Shown one piece after another: positions 8,131-17,029 of a stretch of DNA of 64,000 bases (its first letter is position 1; every line of letters begins with the position of its first letter). The translations under genes were made by a program, and so were the position numbers. Under the pieces are notes generated by a model. That model was not told the DNA's origin and did no database searches. It saw nothing but the letters and a program-made list of their open reading frames with translations. Source of the stretch: Allomuricauda sp. CP2A (GTDB lineage Bacteria > Bacteroidota > Bacteroidia > Flavobacteriales > Flavobacteriaceae); assembly GCF_001683915.1 (NCBI RefSeq), contig NZ_LXTT01000088.1, positions 17,827 to 81,826 of the forward strand. Direction: 5' to 3'.

Positions 8131-9438
8131 TTATTGTGGATTTTTGGCTTTGATACTAGCCAGAGCCATAAAGGTAAGGAAGGCCAAACCCAAATACCCA
8201 ACCAAGCGATAGGACCCAAAAGTGGAGAAAAAGAAACTAAAAATAGGTGGGGCCAAAGCACTGGCCAAGACCAAAAAACTCATCACTTTTCCCGTAATGG
8301 CACCCAAGTGGTCACGCCCATAGAAGCGAGGCCAGGCAATGGCGTTCAATACTGCAAAAAAACCGCCCATGATTCCAAACCCGGCCACTAAAAAAGGGAT
8401 TCCAAAAGGGTAGGCCAGGAACAAAAAGCCCGACGCGGCCAAAATACCGCCAGCCAGCATCAAATAGAGATATAATTTTAAGGGAAGACTGTCACTCAAC
8501 CAATTGAAGACGGTAGAGACGGTAACTGCGACCACTGAACCCGGCAGAAAAATGGCGATGGCATCTTCTTTCGGATAGCCTTCGCTGGCAAAAATGGAGA
8601 TGACATGAAACGTCAATCCAGTAATAAAAAAACTGTTGAAAGCCAACATAAAGGCATACATCCAAAAGGCACGGGTTGCCATGGCTTCCTTAAGGTTGAA
8701 TTGTTTGTACCCAATTTGTGGAGTTTTGTCGTCCGTTTCCGTACCGTTCTTATACCCATCGGGGAAAAGTCCATGCTCCTCGGGTTTGTTTTTATAAAAA
8801 AGAAACACCAAAATGCTGAAAACAAATAATCCCAATGCCAAATAGCGCCATGCATTCTGCCACCCATTTCCGTCTATCAATGCACTGACCCAAAGCGGTG
8901 AGGAGGAAAACCCAAAGGAAAGGGCAACGCTGCTGAACATGTTTACCTTTCCCCGGTTTTTATCGAACCAGATCATGATCATGTTTCGGGAGGCCATTGT
9001 CAAGATGCCTTGACCCGTAAAACGCAAGAGAAAGAACAGGCAGGTAATCAACACAAAAGGAATGATCCATGTTTCTTGGTTCAAGGCTTGTTTGATGAAC
9101 TCGCTCATCTGTGCCGACCACGAACAGAGCAAGAGGGTTGCTGCCAAGACCAAAGTGGCAAAAAAGGCCACATAGCGGGCACCATAACGGTCAAACCAAA
9201 CACCACCACGGCTAATGAACAGGGAACTCATAATGGTTCCGATCATATAGGCATTGCTAAATTGATTACGGCTGAGTCCCAAGGCATCTTTTACGGGATC
9301 GGTAAAGACCGAAACCCCAATGGTTTGTCCGGGAATACTGCAATACACCCCCAGCGTGCCCATAAACAGGATGACGTAGCCATAAAAAAATGGACTTTTT
9401 GCAGGATTGATGGTAATACTGTTCTGGAATTTGGACAT
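8131..9438 (-). CDS. MFS transporter (12 TM)
   Basis: A 435-aa major facilitator with about 12 hydrophobic helices. The first loop resembles the MFS motif A region (GGVWFDRYGARYVAF, after TM2) and a long charged loop in the middle (about residues 210-235) separates the two halves. The overall form is like the oxalate/formate antiporter and monocarboxylate carrier subgroup, but the substrate cannot be assigned. A 14-bp palindrome overlapping its -7 box suggests a dedicated repressor. It is separated from the sigma gene by 96 bp. Confidence 0.88.
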   Translation of the reverse strand: MSKFQNSITINPAKSPFFYGYVILFMGTLGVYCSIPGQTIGVSVFTDPVKDALGLSRNQFSNAYMIGTIMSSLFISRGGVWFDRYGARYVAFFATLVLAATLLLCSWSAQMSEFIKQALNQETWIIPFVLITCLFFLLRFTGQGILTMASRNMIMIWFDKNRGKVNMFSSVALSFGFSSSPLWVSALIDGNGWQNAWRYLALGLFVFSILVFLFYKNKPEEHGLFPDGYKNGTETDDKTPQIGYKQFNLKEAMATRAFWMYAFMLAFNSFFITGLTFHVISIFASEGYPKEDAIAIFLPGSVVAVTVSTVFNWLSDSLPLKLYLYLMLAGGILAASGFLFLAYPFGIPFLVAGFGIMGGFFAVLNAIAWPRFYGRDHLGAITGKVMSFLVLASALAPPIFSFFFSTFGSYRLVGYLGLAFLTFMALASIKAKNPQ

Positions 9439-9444
9439 GGTTGG

Positions 9445-9458
9445 TTGTCAGCTGACAA
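9445..9458. promoter_or_regulatory. Palindrome TTGTCAGCTGACAA at the MFS promoter
   Basis: A perfect 14-bp palindrome beginning 7 bp upstream of the MFS start. It overlaps the 3' end of a minus-strand TACTTTTG -7 box (9456-9463), so a protein bound here would block initiation. The cognate regulator is not evident in the window. Confidence 0.6.
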
Positions 9459-9499
9459 AAGTAGGGGTTTTGACAACAAGAAAACCTTGGCAAACTGGA

Positions 9500-9799
9500 T
9501 TATGCGATATTGATTCCTTTCAACACCAATTCTTTCCATTGGGGATGCCGTTTTAGGTAAAGGGCCACAAAGGGGCAGAGCGGAATAAGGGTCCAATCTT
9601 GGGATTTGATATGCTCAAGCGTCTGCTTTATGAGTTCTGAACCAATGCCTTTGCCTTCATAAGAGTTGGGGACTTCGGTATGGGTCAGATAGATTTTTTC
9701 CTTGGCCTTTATGTATTCAATTTTTGCGATGGCATCGCCCAAATCAAATTGAAACTGTTTGGCCTCAATGTTGTCAACAAGCTTATATTCCTTTTCCAT
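9500..9799 (-). CDS. yjdJ: YjdJ-like GNAT acetyltransferase
   Basis: A 99-aa minimal GNAT protein of the YjdJ type. Visible features are TEVPNSYEGKGIGSELIKQ (acetyl-CoA loop GKGIG) and the family signature IPLCPF. I chose ATG 9799 rather than the upstream 9844 because the longer frame overlaps the YjdI-like gene and adds residues unlike the family. Its substrate is unknown. Pairing with the mono-cluster ferredoxin gene immediately upstream is the same order as in E. coli yjdI-yjdJ. Confidence 0.88.
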   Translation of the reverse strand: MEKEYKLVDNIEAKQFQFDLGDAIAKIEYIKAKEKIYLTHTEVPNSYEGKGIGSELIKQTLEHIKSQDWTLIPLCPFVALYLKRHPQWKELVLKGINIA

Positions 9800-9813
9800 A
9801 GCCCTGGGCGTTT

Positions 9814-10017
9814 TTAGTAATAGCTCAATGCCCCAGAGGGACATTTGGATATCTGGTCCTTCAATTCTTGTGTGGTTGCATTTTCAACTTTGATCCAAGG
9901 TCTTTCTTTCGGGTTGTACACCTTGGGCAGCATTTTTACGCAAACTCCGGCATGCTGGCAAAGCTTGGGTTTCCAGACCACGGTGATTTCACCATTGGAA
10001 TAGGTTTTGTCTTTCAT
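9814..10017 (-). CDS. yjdI: YjdI-like divergent 4Fe-4S mono-cluster protein
   Basis: A 67-aa small iron-sulfur protein of the Fer4_19/YjdI type. Cysteines lie in KLCQHAGVCVKMLP and KCPSGALSYY, and the central RPWIKV segment is typical. Only three cysteines are visible, as expected for this divergent family. It probably carries a redox or structural cluster and works with the adjacent GNAT protein, but no reaction is known to me. It ends 14 bp before the preferred GNAT start. Confidence 0.9.
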   Translation of the reverse strand: MKDKTYSNGEITVVWKPKLCQHAGVCVKMLPKVYNPKERPWIKVENATTQELKDQISKCPSGALSYY

Positions 10018-10051
10018 AGCAGTTAGTTTTAGGTGAGTGATAGGTGAAAAG

Positions 10052-10137
10052 AGGGTTGTCTAAAAAGTCAGTTTTCGTCAACCTGAAGTTGATTCAGGTT
10101 CTCAGAATGACGTGTTTCAATACTTTTTAGACACCCT
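10052..10137. repeat. 86-bp nested palindromic element
   Basis: Outer arms AGGGTTGTCTAAAAAGT (10052-10068) and ACTTTTTAGACACCCT (10122-10137) are inverted. Inside them AACCTGAA (10080-10087) and TTCAGGTT (10093-10100) form a second hairpin. It fills the gap between the sodC-like gene and the YjdI-like gene and looks like a mobile or REP-like intergenic unit; it may also end sodC transcription. Confidence 0.7.
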
Positions 10138-10147
10138 CCTTTATAGT

Positions 10148-10735
10148 TTATTGGATAATACCGGTACAGGAAATCCGGGCACCAGCTGCTCCACTGGGTT
10201 GCGAAGTGAAATCATCCACACCTTGGTGAACAATAACCGCCTTGCCCAAAATGTTCATGGTCTCATCATCACAGCCAATACACCATTGGTCGGTTTCAAA
10301 CTCCACAGTGGCATTGCCATCAGCATCAGCGGTAAAATTACCGATGTCGCCTTTGTGAAACCCTTCTTCGGCGCCCCATTTGCCATGAGGTTGGAATGTT
10401 GGGTTCCAGTGACCTCCTGTGGAAGTCCCGTCATCTGCGGAGCAATCTGCTTTTTCGTGAAGGTGGATGGCATGCTCGCCCTCGGAAAGACCTGAGAAAA
10501 CGGCCTTCATGACTACCTTTCCATCATGCTCCGTAAAAGTGACCTCTCCACTTACACCACTATCGCTTTTGGGCTCCATGTTAAACGTGATGACCGTTGG
10601 CTCCACTTTTTCGGCCATTTGGTCAACCGTTTCTTCTATTTCTTCGGAGGTTTCCTCCGCTTCTTTTTTTACTTGCTTGCAGCTAAAGGCCGTTACTAAA
10701 ATCAGCCCCAATGCAAGTGCTTGTAATTTTTTCAT
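10148..10735 (-). CDS. sodC: Cu,Zn superoxide dismutase lipoprotein
   Basis: A 195-aa periplasmic lipoprotein converting superoxide to peroxide and oxygen. It has a lipobox (VTAFSC), then an acidic helical spacer (about residues 22-45), then the SOD barrel. Copper/zinc ligands lie in HAIHLHEKADC and TGGHWNP, with a further His in VIVHQGVDD, and the domain ends in GARISCTG. I chose ATG 10735 because it begins the signal peptide; a longer frame to 10789 adds a non-signal extension. Confidence 0.93.
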   Translation of the reverse strand: MKKLQALALGLILVTAFSCKQVKKEAEETSEEIEETVDQMAEKVEPTVITFNMEPKSDSGVSGEVTFTEHDGKVVMKAVFSGLSEGEHAIHLHEKADCSADDGTSTGGHWNPTFQPHGKWGAEEGFHKGDIGNFTADADGNATVEFETDQWCIGCDDETMNILGKAVIVHQGVDDFTSQPSGAAGARISCTGIIQ

Positions 10736-11051
10736 CGTAAGTATTTTTAGGTTTAAGTCTAAGGTACTCAATATTTGGAGTGATGTCAATAATTTGTGCC
10801 ATCAATCCATTTTTTGATTTTAATTTTTGAATATCCGTAATCGATCATATAGACAATATCATTGTCAGGTCGAGCGCAGTCGATACCTCATTTTTAAGAT
10901 GTTAAGTTCAAATAACTTCTCGACTGCGCTCGAGGAGACAACATCTTATGATTGATTACGGACAATGAGTTTTAATTTAAGACAATACGAATTTTCAAGT
11001 TCAATCGTTATAAAAATATGTCCAATACGTTAACCGTAAAGCATTCAAATA
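10736..11051. other. Gene-free stretch with nested inverted repeat
   Basis: This 316-bp stretch holds the leader of the sodC-like gene and a 129-bp nested inverted repeat (10834-10962). The remainder is AT-rich, with no tRNA or recognisable promoter. A 17-codon ATG frame (11018-11071) overlaps the doubtful small gene that follows. Confidence 0.5.
10834..10962. repeat. Nested inverted repeat with paired TCGAGCGCAGTCGA units
   Basis: Outer arms 10834-10849 and 10947-10962 are inverted (TCCGTAATCGATCATA against TATGATTGATTACGGA, one mismatch). Inside them TCGAGCGCAGTCGA (10870-10883) and its complement (10920-10933) form a second inverted pair. The 14-bp unit recurs at 29502, 39742, 44847 and 44880. 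Confidence 0.8.
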
Positions 11052-11258
11052 TTGACTCATTTAGCTTCTAACTACATCAACTTTTTGATCTATTGCAAAA
11101 AGAGAAAATCTTTTTGCAAAGGGTATCAACGTTTGAGGCAAAACAAACTAAAGGGGTATATTGATCAAAAAGATTACGCAAAATCCTTACGTAAAATATA
11201 CAATGCCACCATTGAACTGGAATTGGACTATTTTGATATCCGACACATGCGCCTTTGA
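11052..11258 (+). CDS. Doubtful small basic protein
   Basis: A 68-codon frame rich in Lys, Arg and Tyr with no ATG; the first plausible start is TTG 11052, and the frame is open further upstream without an ATG. I recognise no family. A separate ATG frame at 11018 runs into the same region and stops after 17 codons, so this may be a frameshifted remnant. It converges on the DUF2490 gene with a 3-bp gap. Confidence 0.28.
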   Translation: MTHLASNYINFLIYCKKRKSFCKGYQRLRQNKLKGYIDQKDYAKSLRKIYNATIELELDYFDIRHMRL

Positions 11259-11261
11259 GGG

Positions 11262-11972
11262 TTAATCCCCATCCACACCCTGCTTTTTGAAAAGTCCCCT
11301 TAAATCTGGGTTGTAAAAGAACCCAATTTGCAAACGATCATAGACCGCATTGGCGAATTGGTTCCTTAAGTATCCAACTTGAATGCTGCTGTTTTCGGTA
11401 ATATGTGCACCTACCGCTCCATATAATCTATTTTGGCCAAACAAATCATCCTGTAGATTGATGAACAGTTCATCATAAAAGTTCAGGAAAAAGGTATCTG
11501 TCAGCGGGAAGGTCATTTGAATACGGTACCTTGCCCGGTGCTGGGTGTCTGTAGTTTCACCAAAATCGAGGAAACGCTGCTCCAACCGATAACGGTGTTC
11601 AAAGAGAAATTCCCAGACTTTATTCTTTAGAATAAACTGCTCAAAAATCCGATGCTCCTTGCTGTTTGTTTCATTGGGAAACTCTTCAAACGTACCATCG
11701 GTTGAAATGAAACCATACCCCCCAGTGGCTATGGCATTGGGGTTGATGTGATAATTGAGCCCCGTGCGAAGCAATAATTGGTTGAAATTACTGGTGGTTT
11801 CATAAAAACGGAACTGGGCCTCGGTATGGACACTGAAACGTTCTGCAATCTTATTGGTTCCAAAATACATGTACCATGCTCCCCATTTATCCTCTCCCGT
11901 TTCTTGGGCATTTCCTATTACAGTACTCAATACGACCAATAGGGTCGTTACTCTTTTTGATATTCTCTTCAT
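11262..11972 (-). CDS. DUF2490 family outer membrane protein
   Basis: A 236-aa protein with a signal peptide (cleavage after about residue 22, GNA-QE) and a beta-rich chain of DUF2490 type. The visible family features are WGAWYMYFGTNKI, RFSVHTEAQFRFYE, and RLEQRF followed by RARYRIQM. It is predicted to be an outer membrane barrel; its function is unknown. Its ATG overlaps the stop of the upstream BNR protein by one base (TAATG), indicating translational coupling. Confidence 0.87.
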   Translation of the reverse strand: MKRISKRVTTLLVVLSTVIGNAQETGEDKWGAWYMYFGTNKIAERFSVHTEAQFRFYETTSNFNQLLLRTGLNYHINPNAIATGGYGFISTDGTFEEFPNETNSKEHRIFEQFILKNKVWEFLFEHRYRLEQRFLDFGETTDTQHRARYRIQMTFPLTDTFFLNFYDELFINLQDDLFGQNRLYGAVGAHITENSSIQVGYLRNQFANAVYDRLQIGFFYNPDLRGLFKKQGVDGD

Positions 11973-14900
11973 TAATCTAAGCTAAAGGTTTCGGTTTCTT
12001 TAAAGGGCGACAAATTTAATGATTCTATGGATTTCCGATAGGGTTTCCACTTTTCATTGAAGAATGCATTGGTTTTGTCCAAAGCATTTTTTAATTCAGC
12101 TTCCGCAAATTCCACCAACGTTTTTTCTGTGGCAGTAATCCCTGTTTTTCTGGAATTGACGTAGGATTCAGCCGTATTCAAGCGCAGCATAACCGATGGT
12201 TCGGGGTTTCGGGTAATGCCTTGGCGCTTGTCCTCTTTGCCAAGATAAAGGGCGATCACAGAATCGATTTGCTTTGCAATGGTCTTGGAAGCCTCAATCT
12301 GCTCCTTGTATTTTTCCTTGTCCATGTCTTGGAGTTCTTTTTGATACTTGTTGGCCAAATTCTTGCTCTCTACCAATTGTTTTACAGCATCTGCAGCGGT
12401 CTGTGTATATTCTTGCAGTTTCATCCCTAAAGCATGGACCGCATTGATGGAAGCCAAGGAGGTATTCAATCTTGGGTCCGTTTTTACGGTTACCGATGTG
12501 GAATCGGTTGCTTCCCCATAGCTGACTTTTACCTTGTAAGTGCCTGGCTTTACAGTGATTCCCCCAGATTCTGTTTTACTTTTTGAGAGGGTCCTGGATG
12601 GCGAATCAGGGCCTTTTTCATCCAGATTCCAATAAACCCTGTGAAAACCGCCCTTTTCAGGGGTTTTATATTTTAGGGTCCGTATCAATCTGTCCCCATC
12701 ATAAAATTCAAAGAAGATGGAATCTTTGGTTTTTTCCTTGGTTTTCTCTTCTGAATTGGACGCTTCATCTCCTTCATCTTTCTTTTCTGCTTTCTCCTCC
12801 TTTTTGTTCCCTTCCTTGAGATAATAGGTAATCATGGCGCCAGATTTCCTGTTTTCGGCATTGTAGAGTGCATCGCCGCCAAAACGACTCCCGGTTGGCT
12901 GTTGGTAAGCGGCCAAGTACGCATCCGGGCTGTTAAAGAGCCCAATTTCTTTTTGTAAAATGGAAGTGTTTCCCGCCAATGCCCTGAGCGGACGAATATC
13001 ATCCAACACCCAAGCGGCCCTCCCAAAGGTACCGATCACCAAGTCCTGCTCTCTGGGGTGAATGGCCAAATCCTTTGTGGATACCGTTGGAAAACCCTTG
13101 TTCCATTTTTGCCATTGATTCCCAGCATCGAGGGAAATATAAAGCCCATCATCCGTACCCAAGAACATCAAATTTGGATTTTCTGGGTCTTCAATGATGG
13201 AAAGGGTATAGCTTTCCACATCATTTTGGTCAACAATTCGGGTCCAAGTTTTTCCATAATCCTTGGTTCTATACGCATAGGGGGTATAGTTGAACCGTCG
13301 GTAATCATTGGCGATTAAAAGTGCCTCACCTTTATTGTTGTGGGAAGCTTTAATTTGGGGAATCCAACTGCCTTTGGGCAGTCCTTTGATGTTATTGGTT
13401 ACCTCAACCCATGAAGCCCCACCGTTTTGGGAATAATGTACCCGGCCATCGTCGGTTCCTACCCATAGCATGTCCTTTTCAACCGGAGAAGGCTCAATAA
13501 CAATGATGGTACAATGGTTTTCAGCACCAGTGGCATCCATGGTAAGCCCGCCACTTTCGCTCTGCTTTTGTTTTTCCTTGTCGTTGGTGGTCAAATCGGG
13601 GGAAATCACTTCCCAAGTCAAACCCTTATCGGTTGATTTATGTACAAACTGACTTCCAAAGTACACGGTGCTGTTATCAAAAGGGTCCTGCCCAATGGCC
13701 GCATTCCAATTGAAACGGAGCATGGTCTCCGGGTCGGGTGGAGTAGGGCGAACCGTATAATTGTTTCCCGTTACCCAATCGTAACGCCGTACATTGCCCT
13801 GCTGGCTCATGGCGTAGCCATATTGACTGTCATCTTTATCTGGAACGACATCAAAACCATCCCCGAAAGCAATTTCCTGCCAATAGCTGTTGCGAATGCC
13901 CTGCTCTTTCCAAACATAAGCGGGTCCGCGCCAGGAACCATTGTCCTGCATGCCTCCGTACACATTATAGGGAAACTCATTGTCTACATTGATATGGTAA
14001 AACTGGGCCACGGGCAAATTCCCAATAAAACGCCAAGTTTTGCCTCCATTTTTGGTGATGTTCAATCCGCCGTCATTGCCGTCCAACATAAACTGGCCAT
14101 TTTCGGGATGTATCCACCATGCATGATGGTCGGGATGCACTCCATTGCTCACACCATAAGCGGGCATCAACTGTGTGAAGTTTTTGCCACCATCCTCTGA
14201 AACATTGATATAGGTAAAAACCGAATACACCCTATTTTCATTCTGGGGGTCCACATAAATTTCAGAATAATAAAAGGGACGATTGCCAATGTCGTTTTTA
14301 TCATTGATTTTTTCCCATTTAAACCCACCATCTGTGGATTTGTATAGGGCATTTTTCTTTGCTTCGACCAAAGCATAGACAATATTGGGCTTGTTTCGGG
14401 CTATGGCAATTCCAATTCTTCCGAGTTCACCTTTGGGCAAACCATCTTTATCAGTAATTTCTTTCCAGGTAACACCGCCATCATGGGTCATGTACAATCC
14501 ACTGCCTTCTCCACCGGATTTAAAGAACCAAGGCTCACGCTTGTGTTCCCACATCGCTACTATCAATTTATTGGGATTGGAGGGGTCCATGACCAAATCG
14601 GCCACCCCCGTTTTGTTATTGACGAACAAAATCTTTTCCCAAGTCTTTCCGCCATCCGTGGTTTTGAATACACCACGCTCCGGATGCTCGCCCCATGGTG
14701 AGCCAATGGCGCCAACATAAACAGTATTCGGGTCCGTGGGGTCTATGATAACCCGATGAATGTGCCGGGTTTTTTCCAACCCCATGGATTTCCAAGTCTT
14801 TCCGCCATCCAAGGATTTATAGATCCCATATCCACCATTGAGACTGTTCCGGGGGTTTCCTTCACCCGTTCCCACCCAAATAACAGAGGGATTGGATTGT

Positions 14901-15178
14901 TGGAGGGCCACGGCTCCAATGGAAGCGGTGACCTGATCATCAAAAATAGGTTCCCATTTGATTCCCCCTGAAGTAGATTTCCACAACCCACCGGAAGCGG
15001 TGCCCACATACATGACATCTGGGTTGGAATGTAGCACATCAATGGCGGTGACACGACCGCTCATTCCGGCAGGGCCGATGTTTCTGGGTTTCATGTCCTG
15101 GACCAAATCCATGGAAAAATTTTGGGAAAATAGGGGTGCGGATGCAAGAAGCATCAAGAGGTAAAGAAGCTTTTTCAT
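11972..15178 (-). CDS. Exported BNR/VPS10-like beta-propeller protein (1068 aa)
   Basis: A 1068-aa secreted protein with a signal peptide (about 1-18) and many Asp-box repeats (DGGKTWK, DGGVTWKEI, DGGFKWEKI, NGGASWVEV, DAGNQWQKW) folding into one or two large propellers (about residues 30-740). A charged Lys/Glu-rich insert (about 775-815) and a C-terminal helical region follow. Such proteins are often labelled glycosyl hydrolase, but I see no sialidase catalytic set, so the role may be binding or scaffolding at the cell surface. It is co-transcribed with the DUF2490 barrel. Confidence 0.85.
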   Translation of the reverse strand: MKKLLYLLMLLASAPLFSQNFSMDLVQDMKPRNIGPAGMSGRVTAIDVLHSNPDVMYVGTASGGLWKSTSGGIKWEPIFDDQVTASIGAVALQQSNPSVIWVGTGEGNPRNSLNGGYGIYKSLDGGKTWKSMGLEKTRHIHRVIIDPTDPNTVYVGAIGSPWGEHPERGVFKTTDGGKTWEKILFVNNKTGVADLVMDPSNPNKLIVAMWEHKREPWFFKSGGEGSGLYMTHDGGVTWKEITDKDGLPKGELGRIGIAIARNKPNIVYALVEAKKNALYKSTDGGFKWEKINDKNDIGNRPFYYSEIYVDPQNENRVYSVFTYINVSEDGGKNFTQLMPAYGVSNGVHPDHHAWWIHPENGQFMLDGNDGGLNITKNGGKTWRFIGNLPVAQFYHINVDNEFPYNVYGGMQDNGSWRGPAYVWKEQGIRNSYWQEIAFGDGFDVVPDKDDSQYGYAMSQQGNVRRYDWVTGNNYTVRPTPPDPETMLRFNWNAAIGQDPFDNSTVYFGSQFVHKSTDKGLTWEVISPDLTTNDKEKQKQSESGGLTMDATGAENHCTIIVIEPSPVEKDMLWVGTDDGRVHYSQNGGASWVEVTNNIKGLPKGSWIPQIKASHNNKGEALLIANDYRRFNYTPYAYRTKDYGKTWTRIVDQNDVESYTLSIIEDPENPNLMFLGTDDGLYISLDAGNQWQKWNKGFPTVSTKDLAIHPREQDLVIGTFGRAAWVLDDIRPLRALAGNTSILQKEIGLFNSPDAYLAAYQQPTGSRFGGDALYNAENRKSGAMITYYLKEGNKKEEKAEKKDEGDEASNSEEKTKEKTKDSIFFEFYDGDRLIRTLKYKTPEKGGFHRVYWNLDEKGPDSPSRTLSKSKTESGGITVKPGTYKVKVSYGEATDSTSVTVKTDPRLNTSLASINAVHALGMKLQEYTQTAADAVKQLVESKNLANKYQKELQDMDKEKYKEQIEASKTIAKQIDSVIALYLGKEDKRQGITRNPEPSVMLRLNTAESYVNSRKTGITATEKTLVEFAEAELKNALDKTNAFFNEKWKPYRKSIESLNLSPFKETETFSLD

Positions 15179-15347
15179 TGTTGAGTCAATTAGTCGGCTA
15201 AAGATACCAAAAACCCAAAGTGGATTTCTTAAAAGGATGTTAACTGAAAAGCTGTAATCGGGATTGGCAAACTGGGTAACAGTACAAATCCCAAATATTC
15301 AGGTCGATTCAGATTTTAGGAACAACAAAATTTGACATGGTATAATT

Positions 15348-16769
15348 TTATTCCATTGCAGCACTTTCCAGTAGTTCGTTGAGCTGTTCTTTGCTGAACA
15401 CTTGGGTTCCCTTGATAACGGTGTAAATATTTTGGGTCTGCTCGATATTTTCCAAGGGATTGCCTTCTAAAATGACCAAATCCGATACTTTTCCTTCGGA
15501 AATGGTTCCATAGACGTTGGATTTATGCAAAAATGTTGCGCCGTTGTAGGCCGAGCTTCGTAAGGCATCCAATGGGGAGATTCCATTTTCTACCATGGCC
15601 TTCAATTCATTGTGCAACGAAATCCCGGGATACACATAGGAGTTGAAGGCTCCACAATCCGAACCTGCCAAAAGACCGACATTGGCAGCATTGAGCGATT
15701 TGGCCAATTGACCAAAAAAGGTGTTCAATGCCTTTCTGTTCTTTCGTGCATCCTCGGATGACCGCAATGCGCTTTGAATTCTACCTTCGTAGGTTTTAAC
15801 AACCCCTTTGCCCATATAGTTTAGATAAGGGTCTTTGGAATGGTCCACTTCGTCCAGGTAGCTCAACGTATTTCCAATGAAAAGGGTTGGGACCACAAAA
15901 ACCTCATTCTCCCTCAATTTTTGAAATGTGCTTTGGGCGGTACTGTCCGTATATCCATTCATCAAGGAGGGCATGGCATCCCAAAAAGCCATTTCCCCAC
16001 TTTTCAATTTCTCGGTAACCTCTGCTTCGTTGCTGGCGCAACCCTTCATCACATAATATAAATGCTCAATGGCATCCATACCGGCATTTATGGTTTCATC
16101 CAAAGTAACGGTAAAGGGCATGTGACCGGAAACGGTAAGTCCCCTTTTTTCGGTTTCCTCGATGGTTTTGAGGTAAAGTTCCCCGGAAAATCGACTATCA
16201 TACAGCTTTACGAAATCAACCTTCAGTGCTTGCAGGGAGTCCAATGCCACAGAAATATCCGCTTCATTATCCACTACAAGTGACCCGGCCCAGGTAGCAT
16301 TGGGGCCATCAATTTTTGGGCCTGCGGTGAATATGGTGGGGCCCACCAAACGTTCATTGGCAATCTGTTTTTTCCATTCCATGACCGAGGTGGTCAAATC
16401 ACCTCCAGCATCCCTGACGGTTGTAACGCCATTGGCAATAAAGAGTTTTAGAAAATTTTTGTTGTTGGCAATCAAAGTGTCACCGCCTCGTAGGTGAATG
16501 TGGTTGTCCCAAAAGCCGGGAAGGACATATTTTCCGGTAGCATCGATTAAAGAATCAGCTTTATATATGTTCTCCGAATCTGATGCCAGCAATGCTTTGA
16601 TTTCACCATTGGTGATATAAATATTTTTTACCGTAACTTCTCCAGATTCCAGGTCAATTACATTGGCATTTAGAATAGCCAAATCCACAACTTCAGTTTT
16701 TTTGTCCTGACAAGCTGCCAAGACCAATACGGTCAATAGAAATAGCAATGTGTTTTTGGGGTTCTTCAC
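15348..16769 (-). CDS. Exported metal-dependent amidohydrolase lipoprotein
   Basis: A 473-aa lipoprotein with lipobox LAAC and an amidohydrolase-superfamily barrel. Metal ligands are visible: HIH in FWDNHIHLRGG, a candidate carboxylated Lys in VDFVKLYDS, His in VSGHMP and IEHLYY, and Asp in LLAGSDCG. The small beta domain is formed by both ends (residues 30-80 and 415-460). Family members hydrolyse cyclic amides, dipeptides or imidazolonepropionate; the substrate here is unknown. It is similar in plan to the protein at 60429. Confidence 0.9.
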   Translation of the reverse strand: MKNPKNTLLFLLTVLVLAACQDKKTEVVDLAILNANVIDLESGEVTVKNIYITNGEIKALLASDSENIYKADSLIDATGKYVLPGFWDNHIHLRGGDTLIANNKNFLKLFIANGVTTVRDAGGDLTTSVMEWKKQIANERLVGPTIFTAGPKIDGPNATWAGSLVVDNEADISVALDSLQALKVDFVKLYDSRFSGELYLKTIEETEKRGLTVSGHMPFTVTLDETINAGMDAIEHLYYVMKGCASNEAEVTEKLKSGEMAFWDAMPSLMNGYTDSTAQSTFQKLRENEVFVVPTLFIGNTLSYLDEVDHSKDPYLNYMGKGVVKTYEGRIQSALRSSEDARKNRKALNTFFGQLAKSLNAANVGLLAGSDCGAFNSYVYPGISLHNELKAMVENGISPLDALRSSAYNGATFLHKSNVYGTISEGKVSDLVILEGNPLENIEQTQNIYTVIKGTQVFSKEQLNELLESAAME

Positions 16770-16976
16770 CTTCGGTTCTGGTATTTTGGTTTACGCTTAT
16801 AAAGCTACGATTTCCTGTATTCTTTTGGGGAGGTTTTCCTCTCATTTGGTGGGAACGGCCAATACAGTTCCCCTTACGCAAGCCCGTATATCCTAAAATT
16901 TTCATAAAAAGCTGTTTTGAATATATCATCAAAAGGTGTAAATGTTAAATACTGGGGCAAGATTTAAAAAATGAAT

Positions 16977-17008
16977 TTGGCGCAGTGATTCAGTTATGTG
17001 TATTTTTA
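16977..17008 (+). promoter_or_regulatory. Promoter candidate before the ThuA/GSDH gene
   Basis: TTG (16977-16979) is followed after 21 bp by TATTTTTA (17001-17008), a one-base variant of TAnnTTTG, and the ATG is 21 bp further on. Spacing is at the long end of the normal range. Confidence 0.4.
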
Positions 17009-17029
17009 ACAGCACTTAAATTAGCTTTA

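Noticed and set aside
11972..15178. Sialidase or other glycosyl hydrolase call for the BNR protein
   Set aside because: Asp boxes alone mark the propeller fold; the catalytic Arg triad and Tyr/Glu pair of sialidases were not recognised.
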